The position numbers and the translations under genes were made by a program. Shown piece by piece: positions 25,929-35,198 of a DNA stretch of 64,000 bases. Numbering within the stretch: position 1 is the first letter of the stretch; each line of letters starts with the position of its first letter. Below the pieces are notes generated by a model. That model was not told where the DNA came from, did not search any database, and worked only from the letters and a program-made list of their open reading frames with translations. Source of the DNA: DVED01 sp963838375 (GTDB taxonomy: Bacteria; Cyanobacteriota; Cyanobacteriia; Cyanobacteriales; Geitlerinemataceae); NCBI GenBank assembly GCA_963838375.1, contig CAWIQY010000016.1, forward strand, positions 248,001 to 312,000, read 5' to 3'.

Positions 25929-28040
25929 GTGTCAGTGCAATTAGCCGCACCCTATTTTCCTGCTAGGATGACGGCAGGCAATTTTGATTCTGCTTCCGTA
26001 AAAAAAGTTGTGGGACCGAATCGGCAAGTCTATCAACGGCTCAAACTCGCATTCCGACTGGGCTTGCGCCGTCAAATCTTTATCGCAGTCTGCGACGATT
26101 TGACGCGCAGAGATGGGATTGCCGCCCGATTGCAGTCGGAACTCGCCCAGGAGTCGCCTCAGTGTTCCAATTATCCGCCGTTGGTGACGCTCCAATTAAA
26201 GGATGGAACCGATCCGAACCCCATCGGCAAAGTCCAGCAATGGTTAGCGCAACATCCACCGATCGATCGCCGCCAAGAGGTGCGGATGCCGGGATTTCAG
26301 ATTTTAGGGGTGGAACGCCTGACTCGACAACCGGCTCAGGTGCAGTGGTCGTTTTTGAACCACTTGCGAGCAACCCCCAGACTTTTACCCACTTTGGATT
26401 CGAGTTTGCTGCTCTGGGTATCGCCGCCTTGGTTGTATTCCATCGAGCAGTCTGCGCCGGAATTTTGGCGCTGCTGCACGGGAATTTTTGAGTTTTGGGG
26501 AGAATCGATCGCAGAGGACGATCGACTCTCAAATGAGGACGAGGCGAGGTTGCAATCGGTTCCCGATGCGGCAAGAGAACTGAATCTACCATCGCCGGAA
26601 CCGCAGTCTTTTTCTCGCGGACCAGAATCAGATCGCTTCGTCATAGAGCCAGAGACGGCTCAAACCACGAATGCCGATTACCAACAACGGCAATCGGCAT
26701 TCGGACATATCGATCGAGATTTGGTGACGGAGGTTTTGGCAAGTCTCGATGGCGTTGACAGCACTCCGGCAAAGTCCCTCGAACTCCTGGAACAAATCGA
26801 ACAACTCCATAGACTACAAGCACCGGCAACCCTACTTGCCGAACATTATCAGCATCTGGGGGATATCTACCGCGATCGCATTGAGAGCGAGGATGCGACT
26901 CCTGCCTGCATTAGCATTGCCATCCGCGCCTACCAGCAGGCGATCGACTTTTGGGAAGAAATGCCGTCGGCACAGATAGCTGTCGGAGAACGGGTGCTCT
27001 CGATTCTCAACGATTTGGGAACGCTTTATTGGATGCTCTCCCTCACGCTTGCTGATACCAATCTCAAAAGCGCAAATCTGCAACAGAGTGCCAGTGCTTA
27101 CCAAACGGCTTTGGCATTTCTCGATCCCCAAAGCCAGAGTCAGAGTTGGAGTTTGATTCAGAATAACTTGGGGGGGGTGTATGCTGAACTGGCGGCGTGT
27201 GGGGATGCGGCAGAAAACTGGCAACAGGCGTCGATCGCATTTGAAGCCTCGTTGCACGGTGCCGATCTCGATCCGCAACATTATGCCGCTACTCAAGATC
27301 GTTTGGGAACTGCCTACTGGAATTTGGCGCAATATCGGCAACCTCTTCGGTTTCTCAAACAGTCCATTTCTGCCTACACAGAAGCGCTGAATTGGGATAG
27401 TGGCGACAGCGATCCCCTCGGTTATGCGGCTATCCAAAACAACTTGGGAACGGCGTACTGGAATCTATCGGAACATGAGGAACCTGACGTTTATTTGCGT
27501 TTGGCGACGGGAGCATATTCCCAAGCTTTACAGTATCGTACGCCGGATGTGTGTCCTGTCGGTTGCGCGGTGACTCAAAACAATTTGGGGACGGCTCTTT
27601 GGCAGCTTGCCGATCGCTCTCAAGACGATTCGCTTGTCTATATAACGCTATTAGAACAGACGATTTCAGCTTATGAAACGGCGATCGAGTTAATTCGATC
27701 GCTTTTGGAAAATACGGACTTATCGCCGGCGGAAATGGGACTGACATTCGATCGATTTGCGACCCATAACAACCTCGGGTTGGCGTACTACCAATGGGCG
27801 ACTCATCCCCACCACTGCGGCGATACGGCGACAAGACGATTGTATCTCGAAGCGTCTCTGCACCACCATCTCGAAGCGTTAGCGGGTTGGAAGTCCGATC
27901 CACAACGCTATCAAATGGCGTTGGAATTTGTCGTCCAAACCACTCGCGCTTTTTACAATGATGGGGATATTCACGGGCAAAATATAGCCTTTTCACGGCT
28001 TCCTGTCGGGTTGCTTCCGGAGGTTATGCAGTTATTTTGA
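25929..28040 (+). CDS. Tetratricopeptide repeat protein
   Basis: 703 aa from a GTG start preceded by GAGG. Residues 1 to about 190 are a non-repeat domain (LRRQIFIAVCDDLTRRDGIA, LVTLQLKD, QWSFLNHLR, LLLWVSPPW) resembling the N-terminal part of several large cyanobacterial TPR proteins, possibly a degenerate nucleotide-binding fold without a P-loop. Residues about 280-690 are TPR-like pairs with repeated YAAIQNNLGTAYWNLS, NNLGTALWQLA and NNLGLAYYQWA blocks. It is likely a soluble scaffold for protein assembly; no client can be named. It starts about 126 nt after the IS region. Confidence 0.8.
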   Translation: MSVQLAAPYFPARMTAGNFDSASVKKVVGPNRQVYQRLKLAFRLGLRRQIFIAVCDDLTRRDGIAARLQSELAQESPQCSNYPPLVTLQLKDGTDPNPIGKVQQWLAQHPPIDRRQEVRMPGFQILGVERLTRQPAQVQWSFLNHLRATPRLLPTLDSSLLLWVSPPWLYSIEQSAPEFWRCCTGIFEFWGESIAEDDRLSNEDEARLQSVPDAARELNLPSPEPQSFSRGPESDRFVIEPETAQTTNADYQQRQSAFGHIDRDLVTEVLASLDGVDSTPAKSLELLEQIEQLHRLQAPATLLAEHYQHLGDIYRDRIESEDATPACISIAIRAYQQAIDFWEEMPSAQIAVGERVLSILNDLGTLYWMLSLTLADTNLKSANLQQSASAYQTALAFLDPQSQSQSWSLIQNNLGGVYAELAACGDAAENWQQASIAFEASLHGADLDPQHYAATQDRLGTAYWNLAQYRQPLRFLKQSISAYTEALNWDSGDSDPLGYAAIQNNLGTAYWNLSEHEEPDVYLRLATGAYSQALQYRTPDVCPVGCAVTQNNLGTALWQLADRSQDDSLVYITLLEQTISAYETAIELIRSLLENTDLSPAEMGLTFDRFATHNNLGLAYYQWATHPHHCGDTATRRLYLEASLHHHLEALAGWKSDPQRYQMALEFVVQTTRAFYNDGDIHGQNIAFSRLPVGLLPEVMQLF

Positions 28041-28129
28041 CCGATTTTGGCAAAATGCACAAAGTGCAAATAGGGGTCGCATTCGCTTAAAATTCAAACA
28101 GACTATCCGGTTGTGTGTATTTTTTAACG

Positions 28130-28528
28130 ATGTACTATTACGATCCGCCCTATTTTCTCGTTGTCGCAGGTTTGTTCATCGGATTGACTTGCGGTTCTGC
28201 TTTCTACACCACTTTGGTGCGATCGACCCAGGAATGGTCGAAACAGCGATCGAGTCGTCTGCTTGCCTCGTTACAAGGCGCACAGCTTCTCTTGCCCTTT
28301 TTGGGTGTTTCGGTGGGATCTTGCGTTTTTCTCGCCTCGAGTTTGCAGATTTTTAGCCTTCCTGCATCTTTTGCCTATCTTTTATCGCTGATCATGACAT
28401 TATTGGTCAACGGCTTGATTTGGGCACAGCTTCAAAAGCTTCTAGCTCAATTAGAAGAGGGCGGTTCCAAAGCGATAGATTTGGACTCGCTTTCGTTGGG
28501 GGAAATTCAGCTTCCCAGTCAGGAATAG
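28130..28528 (+). CDS. Small membrane protein of unknown function
   Basis: 132 aa from the ATG at 28130 (a GTG at 28115 would add 5 residues). Three to four hydrophobic helices are visible: YFLVVAGLFIGLTCG, LLLPFLGVSVGSCVFLA, and ASFAYLLSLIMTLLVNGLIW. They are followed by a short acidic tail (LEEGGSKAIDLDSLSL). Conserved-looking but not recognised. It follows the TPR gene by 89 nt in the same direction and may be co-transcribed. Confidence 0.7.
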   Translation: MYYYDPPYFLVVAGLFIGLTCGSAFYTTLVRSTQEWSKQRSSRLLASLQGAQLLLPFLGVSVGSCVFLASSLQIFSLPASFAYLLSLIMTLLVNGLIWAQLQKLLAQLEEGGSKAIDLDSLSLGEIQLPSQE

Positions 28529-28535
28529 TTAATGG

Positions 28536-28563
28536 TTGATTGTTGATTGTCGATTGTCGATCG
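28536..28563. repeat. Heptanucleotide repeat (TTGATTG type)
   Basis: Four consecutive 7-mers: TTGATTG, TTGATTG, TCGATTG, TCGATCG. Short tandemly repeated heptamers of this kind are well known between cyanobacterial genes. Confidence 0.7.
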
Positions 28564-28625
28564 GACTTCAGCAGCAACCTAAGAATTAGCCCTACTACGG
28601 ACGCTAGCTTAGCTCAGCGTCCGTA

Positions 28626-29495
28626 CTATTTTAACCAGGCAGATAAGTCTCGATCGAGTAAGTCTTGTAAGTGTAGAATATCGTCTCGATAAATCTCGAT
28701 CGCTTCTTGGCGCAGTTCAGGAGAAAGAGTCGGTCTTTCTGCATTTTTTTGGTTGATTTGGCTGCGGATTCGGTCTCGAGTGCGATCGGATAAAATGGGT
28801 TTGAGAATGGAGGCAGCGATCGATCGAATGGGATTTTTGGTCATCACCAAATCGTGCAACATTCTATTTTTGGGAATTCCCGAAACTTTATGACGTTGAG
28901 AGGTGTCGGGATCGAAGGTTTCGTCTACGCCGACAAAGCCAAACATATCCCGAATTAATGTTTCGTTATCGGATACTAAATCTTCGTACAAATAGATTTT
29001 GATTTGGCTGGAATCGAATCGATCGTAGTATCGTTGAAGTTGTTGGTAATAAAATCCAATTTGGATAAAATATCCGCGATTTCTCACGATTTCTGCAAAT
29101 TCGATCGGTTTGCCAGTTTGGGGATCTAAAATGGATGGATGTCGATCGCCGACGTGCATTAAATAAGAAGAAAAAGCTCGATCGATCGGATTTCGCAAAC
29201 TGGCAATCAGTTTAGCATTGGGAACATAGTGATGAATGCGTTCTGCGGCTTTTGGACGAAATAAGTACACGCTGGAGACTTCGCCAATTACTTTATCTTC
29301 TGGCGCGTCTTGAAACATTGCTTGATAGTCTTCAAAATTTGTTACTCCGTCAGGATGTTCTTCACCTTCAAAGGCAAAAAAGTATAATTCTTTTTTTTCG
29401 GGTAAGAAAATTTGAGGATGCTGTTGGAGATACTTATACAAGGAAGTTGTTCCTCCTTTTCCAGCGCCGACGATAATAAAGTTAGGCAGTTTCAT
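28626..29495 (-). CDS. Sulfotransferase (PAPS-dependent, heparan-sulfate-like family)
   Basis: 289 aa. The 5'-phosphosulfate binding loop GAGKGGTTSLYKYLQ sits at residues 11-25, and the 3'-phosphate segment SLRNPIDRAFSSYLM near residues 100-114. Both define the Sulfotransfer_1 fold that moves sulfate from PAPS to a hydroxyl or amine. The region LHDLVMTKNPIRSIAASILK resembles carbohydrate sulfotransferases. Its neighbours are three glycosyltransferases, which supports sulfation of a cell-surface glycan. Cytoplasmic, with no signal peptide. Confidence 0.88.
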   Translation of the reverse strand: MKLPNFIIVGAGKGGTTSLYKYLQQHPQIFLPEKKELYFFAFEGEEHPDGVTNFEDYQAMFQDAPEDKVIGEVSSVYLFRPKAAERIHHYVPNAKLIASLRNPIDRAFSSYLMHVGDRHPSILDPQTGKPIEFAEIVRNRGYFIQIGFYYQQLQRYYDRFDSSQIKIYLYEDLVSDNETLIRDMFGFVGVDETFDPDTSQRHKVSGIPKNRMLHDLVMTKNPIRSIAASILKPILSDRTRDRIRSQINQKNAERPTLSPELRQEAIEIYRDDILHLQDLLDRDLSAWLK

Positions 29496-29561
29496 GATTT
29501 GTTTTTAGGGTCGATGGTGAATTGGATAAATTATATAAAACTTAAGCAAAGCATCTATATG

Positions 29562-29667
29562 TAGGGTGTGTTAGCGCAGCATAACGCACCATCATCACTG
29601 GTAGGGGCGAAGCATTTGCCCGAGAAATGTCATGGACAAACCGACAAGCATCATGCAAATGCTTCGC
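29562..29667. repeat. Two palindromic elements between sulfotransferase and glycosyltransferase genes
   Basis: GTAGGGTGTGTTAG...TAACGCACC (29562-29590) is a near-palindrome that recurs at 31616-31647. The second, GCGAAGCATTTG (29607-29618) with CAAATGCTTCGC (29656-29667), is a perfect 12-bp arm pair and closely matches the element at 49798-49865. Both look like small dispersed non-coding elements. Confidence 0.7.
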
Positions 29668-29679
29668 AAATTCTATGTC

Positions 29680-30603
29680 TTAACCCGAGTGGCGGTTGCT
29701 ATCTATCGTAATGTATTTCTCGATCCAACTTGCAAACTTTTTCGACCAGCTTTGAAGATTTCGATCGGGTTTGGATTCGTTGAGATATCGATAGTATTCC
29801 CAAATATCCCAGTATGGACAACCGGGTTCGATCCGAATACCTGCCCAGTGTAAATAGGGCAAGACTTGACCGATTCTCGGATCGATGAGTTGGTTTCCTT
29901 CTCGAACGAAATGCGGACTTCCCGCCCAATTTCCCGGACATCCTCCCGGACGACGAACGAGATTAAAACGACGATCGATCTGTTTCAAAATGGTATAGTT
30001 AAGAATGGGTTGATCGGAGGTTTTTTGAGAGAAATCAAAGTATTCTGGATGTGCCGCGCATTCAGCAAATGTTTGATAGAGGAGGTTTTCTGAAATAAGA
30101 TTTTTTTTGGAGGCCCACCAGCCCCCATTAAAAATATCTTGCAGTTCTAGATTGGTAAATATTTTATCTTCTATTACTTTGGAGGTAAAAACATTTTTGA
30201 TTCCACTATTGTGTTGGTAGTCACAACAGAGAAAATCGTAGTCTGAAAAATAATTGAGATTGTCGATTATTTTCTCGAATACAACGATGTCTGTATCGAT
30301 GTAGAGAAATTCGTCAAACTCGCCAAACCAACACGCTTGTTTTCTAAACTGATTCGGTCGGGCAAAAAAGGTTTCTCCAAAAGTTTGATGAAGTTGTGCG
30401 GAAAGCCGATGGACAAGTTCTAGATTTGGGTAAATGGTGACGCCGAACTTTCGATCGATAATCTGAAAAATGTCTTGATAATTATCATCATAAGGAATGA
30501 GGACAATTGGGGTTTCACCATCGTAATACCGAATGCTGTTGAGTAAAGCGATTGTCTGGTCGATCGCTCGATCGTTGGCTGTAATATAAATTCCGCGATT
30601 CAT
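29680..30603 (-). CDS. Glycosyltransferase-like protein (Npun_R2821/R2823-type), copy 1
   Basis: 307-aa GT-A-like protein. The start MNRGIYITANDRAIDQTIALL and the DTD triad in FLYIDTDIVVFEK (about residue 100, metal-binding DxD) resemble GT8-type nucleotide-sugar transferases. GGWWASKKN and the late LPYLHWAGIR block are shared with the next gene upstream. It is a cyanobacterial family usually found next to sulfotransferases and other glycosyltransferases. Acceptor and donor sugars are unknown. It overlaps the upstream gene by 4 nt (ATGA), so the two are translationally coupled. Confidence 0.75.
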   Translation of the reverse strand: MNRGIYITANDRAIDQTIALLNSIRYYDGETPIVLIPYDDNYQDIFQIIDRKFGVTIYPNLELVHRLSAQLHQTFGETFFARPNQFRKQACWFGEFDEFLYIDTDIVVFEKIIDNLNYFSDYDFLCCDYQHNSGIKNVFTSKVIEDKIFTNLELQDIFNGGWWASKKNLISENLLYQTFAECAAHPEYFDFSQKTSDQPILNYTILKQIDRRFNLVRRPGGCPGNWAGSPHFVREGNQLIDPRIGQVLPYLHWAGIRIEPGCPYWDIWEYYRYLNESKPDRNLQSWSKKFASWIEKYITIDSNRHSG

Positions 30604-31598
30604 AAACGAGTCATTTTAAGTTTTTTCAATACTCGATCGGTCAAGCTAGGCGGTGCATTATAAGCTTTCGCTTTTCCTTTCAACTCCGGTCGTTTTTCCG
30701 GTTCGTGTAAATATCGATAATGTAAGAACAAATCTCGGTAGGGAAAATCGATATTTTCTCCTTGACAAAGGCGCTTAAATATCTTAGAAGAAATGCCAAT
30801 ATAATGGAGGTAAGTGAGACGATTTCCCCCATCGAACAAAAGTCGATCGCGATCTTCAAAGTGAGAAGAAGTGACACAGCATCCGGTTAGTTGTTCGGCA
30901 GGTAAATTTAAGGCAAAGTTATAAATACTCAAGTTCGATCGCATTGCCATATAATTAAGAATGGGTTGATCGGCTGCCCAAATATACAAAACCTCAGCTT
31001 CACTTTCTCTTAGCTTTGATAATAACCAGTCCATTTTTTCGGGTAAGTATAAGTATTTTCGAGAAGCAAATAGTCCCGAACAAAACATTTCCGACTGAAG
31101 GCGTTCTGGTGAAAATAATTCTGTTAGTTTTGGCGATGAAAGATCGTATACGTGACCCGGATCTTTGTACTGAAAGTCATAGACCACAATATCGTGACGA
31201 TCGAGTTGCTCGAAAATAGGTTCGACGCGGTTCATCAACAAGGTATCGGCATCGAGATAAATAAACCGATCGAAAGGCCCATCAAACGCACAAAAATATC
31301 GCTGATGACCGAATCGGTAATAGGGAACAAATCCTTTTTCTAATCGACGCTGATGTGCGGTTGGATGTGCATCCCAAACGGCTTTGAAAAAATTATCCCA
31401 ACGTTGCATCGATTCACGATCGTCATAGAGTTTAACATTCGATCGACGATCGATTTCTGAGGATATCCTTTCAACTTTATCATCATAAGGATAAACACAA
31501 ACCGGGATTTCTTTGCCTTGTATAGCTTCAATGCTGTTGAGCAAAGCGACCAATTGATCGTAGACGGCATCATTGGCGAGAGTACAAATTCCATCCAT
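30600..31598 (-). CDS. Glycosyltransferase-like protein (Npun_R2821/R2823-type), copy 2
   Basis: 332-aa paralogue of 29680-30603, with MDGICTLANDAVYDQLVALL at the start, DAD in FIYLDADTLLMNR as the DxD site, CSGLFASRKYLYLPEK and the LTYLHYIGIS block near the end. Identity with copy 1 is low, so the duplication is old. It is the first gene of the coupled pair. By position it would add a sugar to the same glycan handled by the sulfotransferase and GT10 enzyme, which is inference. Confidence 0.75.
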   Translation of the reverse strand: MDGICTLANDAVYDQLVALLNSIEAIQGKEIPVCVYPYDDKVERISSEIDRRSNVKLYDDRESMQRWDNFFKAVWDAHPTAHQRRLEKGFVPYYRFGHQRYFCAFDGPFDRFIYLDADTLLMNRVEPIFEQLDRHDIVVYDFQYKDPGHVYDLSSPKLTELFSPERLQSEMFCSGLFASRKYLYLPEKMDWLLSKLRESEAEVLYIWAADQPILNYMAMRSNLSIYNFALNLPAEQLTGCCVTSSHFEDRDRLLFDGGNRLTYLHYIGISSKIFKRLCQGENIDFPYRDLFLHYRYLHEPEKRPELKGKAKAYNAPPSLTDRVLKKLKMTRL

Positions 31599-31615
31599 AA
31601 TTTAGCAGTTAGCAG

Positions 31616-31647
31616 GTAGGGTGTGTTGAGGCACGAAACGCACCATA
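31616..31647. repeat. Palindromic element, second copy of the 29562-29590 type
   Basis: GTAGGGTGTGTTGAGG...AACGCACCATA lies between the GT-like gene and the GT10 gene. Its ends (GGTGTGTT/AACGCACC) are imperfectly self-complementary, as in the copy at 29562. Confidence 0.6.
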
Positions 31648-31650
31648 TTG

Positions 31651-32619
31651 CTATTTTTTATTTGCTATTCCCACAAACTCCGATAACCAATTCAGTAAAT
31701 TAAGTTTGTGCAATATAATTTGTCTAGCTTCGGCGATCGCCTCTTTGGCTTCATACCAAGCATCCGGAGTTGCTGTAACTTCCTGGATATATGCTAACCC
31801 TTTTTCATCCAAACTCGGCAACCGTAAGAAACTACCCGGTGGCAATAACTTATCCGCAGCCGGTCCCCCATAGTAAATCGGCAAACACCAACTCAACAGA
31901 GAATCCCATAACTTTTCGCTAACATACCAATCATTTTTCGCATAATTCTCGATCGCTAAATTATAATAGTATGGCATCATCGCATGAGCTTTATTATCCA
32001 CTTGTCCGCCCGATTTCGCCCAATTTGGCAAATCTCGTCCGTAGAGATCGACCTCAAAATCCCCAGATTGTAACAAGCTCAAAAAGGCTAAACGCTGGCG
32101 ATGGTTTGCCGTTCGATCGATCCCAGAGGTAATCCAACTACAACGCTTTTTCTTCGGCGGGGGTGGCATTTCATTCAACTCCCGAAATGAGTTCGACAAA
32201 TACCAAATTGCCGGCATATAGTTAGGTTCTGGCGCAAAATCTTCTGGGCCCGAAATATAGCCGCAATATTCCCCAGCCGCCGCATAAGATTCCTTATGCT
32301 TTTCTACCACCTCCTCGAGAGGCGGTTCTCGTAGCAAATAGATAATTCTCTCCTTGGGAACCCCTCGCAAAAGGGTAGAAATATCCAGCGGAGGGTTCGG
32401 CTGGCGTCCGCGCAATCGATCGCGCCAAGATAGGCTCTGTGACGGCTGCCGAAAGTTAAACTGATACATCAGCAGAAAATCGGGTTTCGGCGCTTGAGCG
32501 AGCATTTGAATGTTGTCCCAAATGCCAAATGGATGTGGGGTTTGCTGCCACAACCAGTCCCCTGGGGGTGGGTTAAGATTGGGATAGCTGCTGAGCATCG
32601 AGATCGTTGTGTGACCCAT
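31651..32619 (-). CDS. Glycosyltransferase family 10 (fucosyltransferase-like)
   Basis: 322 aa. The GT10 signature is clear in the C-terminal half: CSWITSGIDRTANHRQRLAF, VDLYGRDLPNW, then YAKNDWYVSEKLWDSLLSWC followed by LPIYYGGPAADKLLPPGSFL, which bind GDP-fucose in alpha-1,3-fucosyltransferases. The N-terminal part is variable, as usual. It is cytosolic or peripheral to the membrane, acting on nucleotide sugars for a surface glycan. It is first in a minus-strand block with the two GT-like genes and the sulfotransferase. Confidence 0.88.
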   Translation of the reverse strand: MGHTTISMLSSYPNLNPPPGDWLWQQTPHPFGIWDNIQMLAQAPKPDFLLMYQFNFRQPSQSLSWRDRLRGRQPNPPLDISTLLRGVPKERIIYLLREPPLEEVVEKHKESYAAAGEYCGYISGPEDFAPEPNYMPAIWYLSNSFRELNEMPPPPKKKRCSWITSGIDRTANHRQRLAFLSLLQSGDFEVDLYGRDLPNWAKSGGQVDNKAHAMMPYYYNLAIENYAKNDWYVSEKLWDSLLSWCLPIYYGGPAADKLLPPGSFLRLPSLDEKGLAYIQEVTATPDAWYEAKEAIAEARQIILHKLNLLNWLSEFVGIANKK

Positions 32620-32729
32620 TTTGTGAATGCGTTTCCTCGTTCCGATCCCATCCTAGCGAGCCACGATCGAATTCGACAAGTCTTTTAATAAGTAATAGCA
32701 AGTCATTCATCACCAATAACTAATAACCC

Positions 32730-33110
32730 ATGACATTTTTTTCGGTCTCCACTGCTTTCGTGACACTAGCTGATGCCAATTCTGAAAAATTAGTACAGTT
32801 TTATCGGCAGTTTCTCCAAATCGAACCCCAGCCTCACATTCCCCACATTTATGCTGAATTTCAGTTACCGGGATTGCAACTGGGGATTTTTCAACCGAAA
32901 TCGGGTCATGTTGCAGAGTTTTCAGATAGCGATCGAAGTGGGATGAGTTTGTGTTTGGAATTCCCCAACTTAGAAGCCGCGATCGCTCGATTACAACATC
33001 TTGGATATCCACCGCCAGGAGAAATTATCACCGCTTCCCACGGTCGCGAAATTTATGCTTACGATCCAGCCGGAAATCGTTTGATTCTACATCAAGGTCT
33101 ATCCAAGTAG
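32730..33110 (+). CDS. VOC family (glyoxalase/bleomycin resistance-like) protein
   Basis: 126 aa, two beta-alpha-beta-beta-beta modules: residues about 5-60 (TAFVTLADANSEKLVQFYRQ, AEFQLPGLQLGIFQP) and about 70-122 (MSLCLEFPNLEAAIARLQHL, REIYAYDPAGNRLILHQ). The late E/D residues expected for metal binding are partly present. Substrate not deducible. A single gene, divergent from the GT10 gene. Confidence 0.85.
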   Translation: MTFFSVSTAFVTLADANSEKLVQFYRQFLQIEPQPHIPHIYAEFQLPGLQLGIFQPKSGHVAEFSDSDRSGMSLCLEFPNLEAAIARLQHLGYPPPGEIITASHGREIYAYDPAGNRLILHQGLSK

Positions 33111-33160
33111 CAGAAATCTTCTCAGAAAATGCGAACCCGATATTGTGTCGCTCTCCCATC

Positions 33161-33460
33161 TTAAAACGGCAGCACATCGAGAATACTCAGTCCAAAAAGT
33201 ATTAACGTCAATACTAAAACGATCGAGGCATGAAAGATCCGGCGTTGAGGATGAGGAGCAATCAATTCCCGCACCCAAATCGAGGCGGCTGACCCCAACG
33301 TATACCCCACACCTAAGATCAAATAGGGCCATTGCTGAGTGAGAATCCATGCGAGCATCAGCATTGACGCCAAAGCTAACATGATGATTTCGATAAATTG
33401 AGGAGGATTGTGCTGTGCGGACACGAATAAAGTTTGCCACCAAAATCGCCAAATTCTCAT
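33161..33460 (-). CDS. Small membrane protein of unknown function
   Basis: 99 aa with two or three hydrophobic stretches (IEIIMLALASMLMLAWIL, WPYLILGVGYTLGSAASIW, IFHASIVLVLTLILFGL). No catalytic motif is visible. It looks like a real protein because hydrophobic segments are regular and codon use is like the neighbours. Convergent with the VOC gene. Confidence 0.6.
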   Translation of the reverse strand: MRIWRFWWQTLFVSAQHNPPQFIEIIMLALASMLMLAWILTQQWPYLILGVGYTLGSAASIWVRELIAPHPQRRIFHASIVLVLTLILFGLSILDVLPF

Positions 33461-33607
33461 AAGTCGTCGGACAGAATTAAAGTTAACCCGAGAGACGAGT
33501 CGCCGATGCTCTAAAAACGATCGCGCGTACCTGCGATTCGATCGACAAAGGACACCGAACTTGATACCATAATCTTTGGTGTCAAGTTTGCGCTTTTCTC
33601 TATCTTA

Positions 33608-34315
33608 ATGGCTAACGAAGACCAACTCAGCCTGTTCCCTCTCTCATCTGGAGATGCCCCCAAGCCTCAACCCGAGGTCGATCGCCGCCTCATCCCCACC
33701 AGCGCCCAAATTCCCATTCCTCCCGGTACATATCAATCCATCGACGAATTAGCCGACCACTGCCGCCAGTGTCATCGCTGCGGATTGGGGGAAACTCGTA
33801 CCAATGCGGTGGTGGGACGAGGCAACCGTCAAGCCTCGATCGTCATTGTCGGAGAAGCTCCCGGACAAAATGAAGACGAGCAGGGTTTGCCCTTTGTCGG
33901 TCGATCGGGCGATCTCCTGGAAAAGATTTTAGCATCGGTCAAACTGAGCACCAAAAAGGATGTCTATATCTGCAATACGGTCAATTGCCGACCGCCGGGA
34001 AACCGGACGCCGACGTCGGCAGAGGTGGCGGCTTGCAAGCCTTATCTGCTGGAACAAATTCGTCTGATCGATCCGCAAATCGTCCTGATGACGGGCGCCA
34101 CGGCAGTCAAGGCACTGACCGGAGACAAACGCGGCATGAGCAAAATTCGGGGAACTTGGCTGCAATGGGAAGGTCGTTTATGTATGCCGATTTTTCACCC
34201 CGCCTACTTGTTGCGAAATCCTTCTAAAGAACCGGGAAAACCCAAGTGGTTGATGTGGCAAGATATGCAACTGGTGCGGCAAAGACTTGATGAATTGAAA
34301 TTAGCAAGTGACTAG
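33608..34315 (+). CDS. Uracil-DNA glycosylase, family 4 (4Fe-4S)
   Basis: 235-aa base-excision repair enzyme that removes uracil from DNA. The iron-sulfur cysteines are visible: CRQCHRCGLG near residue 52, and C-x-VNCRPPGNR and AACKPYLLEQI near residues 123-145. Motif 1 is GEAPGQNEDEQGLPFVGRSG and motif 2 is HPAYLLRNPS near the C-terminus. The variable N-terminal 45 residues are proline-rich. Stand-alone gene with the same direction as the next. Confidence 0.93.
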   Translation: MANEDQLSLFPLSSGDAPKPQPEVDRRLIPTSAQIPIPPGTYQSIDELADHCRQCHRCGLGETRTNAVVGRGNRQASIVIVGEAPGQNEDEQGLPFVGRSGDLLEKILASVKLSTKKDVYICNTVNCRPPGNRTPTSAEVAACKPYLLEQIRLIDPQIVLMTGATAVKALTGDKRGMSKIRGTWLQWEGRLCMPIFHPAYLLRNPSKEPGKPKWLMWQDMQLVRQRLDELKLASD

Positions 34316-34356
34316 TGGCGAGTCGCCAATGGTCGATAACAAATCTCAATTGACAA

Positions 34357-35064
34357 ATGCCTAAAATCCCAATTGTCATTCTTCCGGGTTATTTAGCCAG
34401 TGCGGACGACTACCGAAATTTAGCTGAGTCTCTGGAACAACGGGGCTTTTCCACAACGATCGTCCCTTTAAAAAAACGCAGTTGGCTACCGACATTCGGT
34501 GGGAGATCGATGGTGCCAATTTTACGAGAACTCGATCGGACTATCGCCCAAACCCTTCAACAACATCAAACTTCACAAATTAACTTAGTTGCCCATTCCG
34601 CAGGAGGTTGGATTGCCCGCATCTACCTGGGGGAAAAGCCTTACTGCATCCACGGCGATGTGGCAGAAGATGCCGTTGGGTTGTGGGACAGGCGCGATCG
34701 GGTTCGCACGCTATTATGTTTGGGAACGCCCCATCGCAGTCAGGAACGCTGGACGCGCCGCAACTTAGATTTTGTCAACAATAACTATCCCGGTGCGTTT
34801 TATCCCCAAACTCGCTATGTCTGTGTTGCCGGAAAAGCCGTTTTCGGTCGGCGGCAGCGAGGGCAGTGGTTGGCGTACAGCAGCTATCAGTTAACCGGCG
34901 GTGAAGGGAATTGCTGGGGCGATGGAATTACTCCCATTGTGGCGGCACATTTAGAAGGGGCAGAAAACCTGGTTTTAGAAGAGGTTTGGCATTCTCCCAG
35001 ATCCCCCGGACTTTGGTATGGTTCTCCGGATGTGGTTCCCCAATGGGTAGACTATTTGCGCTAA
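34357..35064 (+). CDS. Alpha/beta hydrolase, lipase-like
   Basis: 235 aa. The nucleophile elbow AHSAGGWIARIYLG (about residue 80) is lipase-like. GDGITPIVAAHLEGAEN carries a likely acid residue and EEVWHSPRSPGLWYG the catalytic histidine. The N-terminal IVILPGYLASADDYRNLAESL is the oxyanion strand. It has no signal peptide, so it probably acts in the cytoplasm. Similar to esterase/lipase genes of other cyanobacteria and plant plastids; substrate unknown. Confidence 0.88.
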   Translation: MPKIPIVILPGYLASADDYRNLAESLEQRGFSTTIVPLKKRSWLPTFGGRSMVPILRELDRTIAQTLQQHQTSQINLVAHSAGGWIARIYLGEKPYCIHGDVAEDAVGLWDRRDRVRTLLCLGTPHRSQERWTRRNLDFVNNNYPGAFYPQTRYVCVAGKAVFGRRQRGQWLAYSSYQLTGGEGNCWGDGITPIVAAHLEGAENLVLEEVWHSPRSPGLWYGSPDVVPQWVDYLR

Positions 35065-35198
35065 ATCGATCGGCGATTTGGGAAACAATTCGATCGTGGC
35101 AACAGTTCATTCTTTTGGAGGAGATAAAGAAGCCGACCAGCAATGGTTAGCAGACCCAAATAATCCGATACAATCAGTGTAGCGAGTGGAGATTTGCC

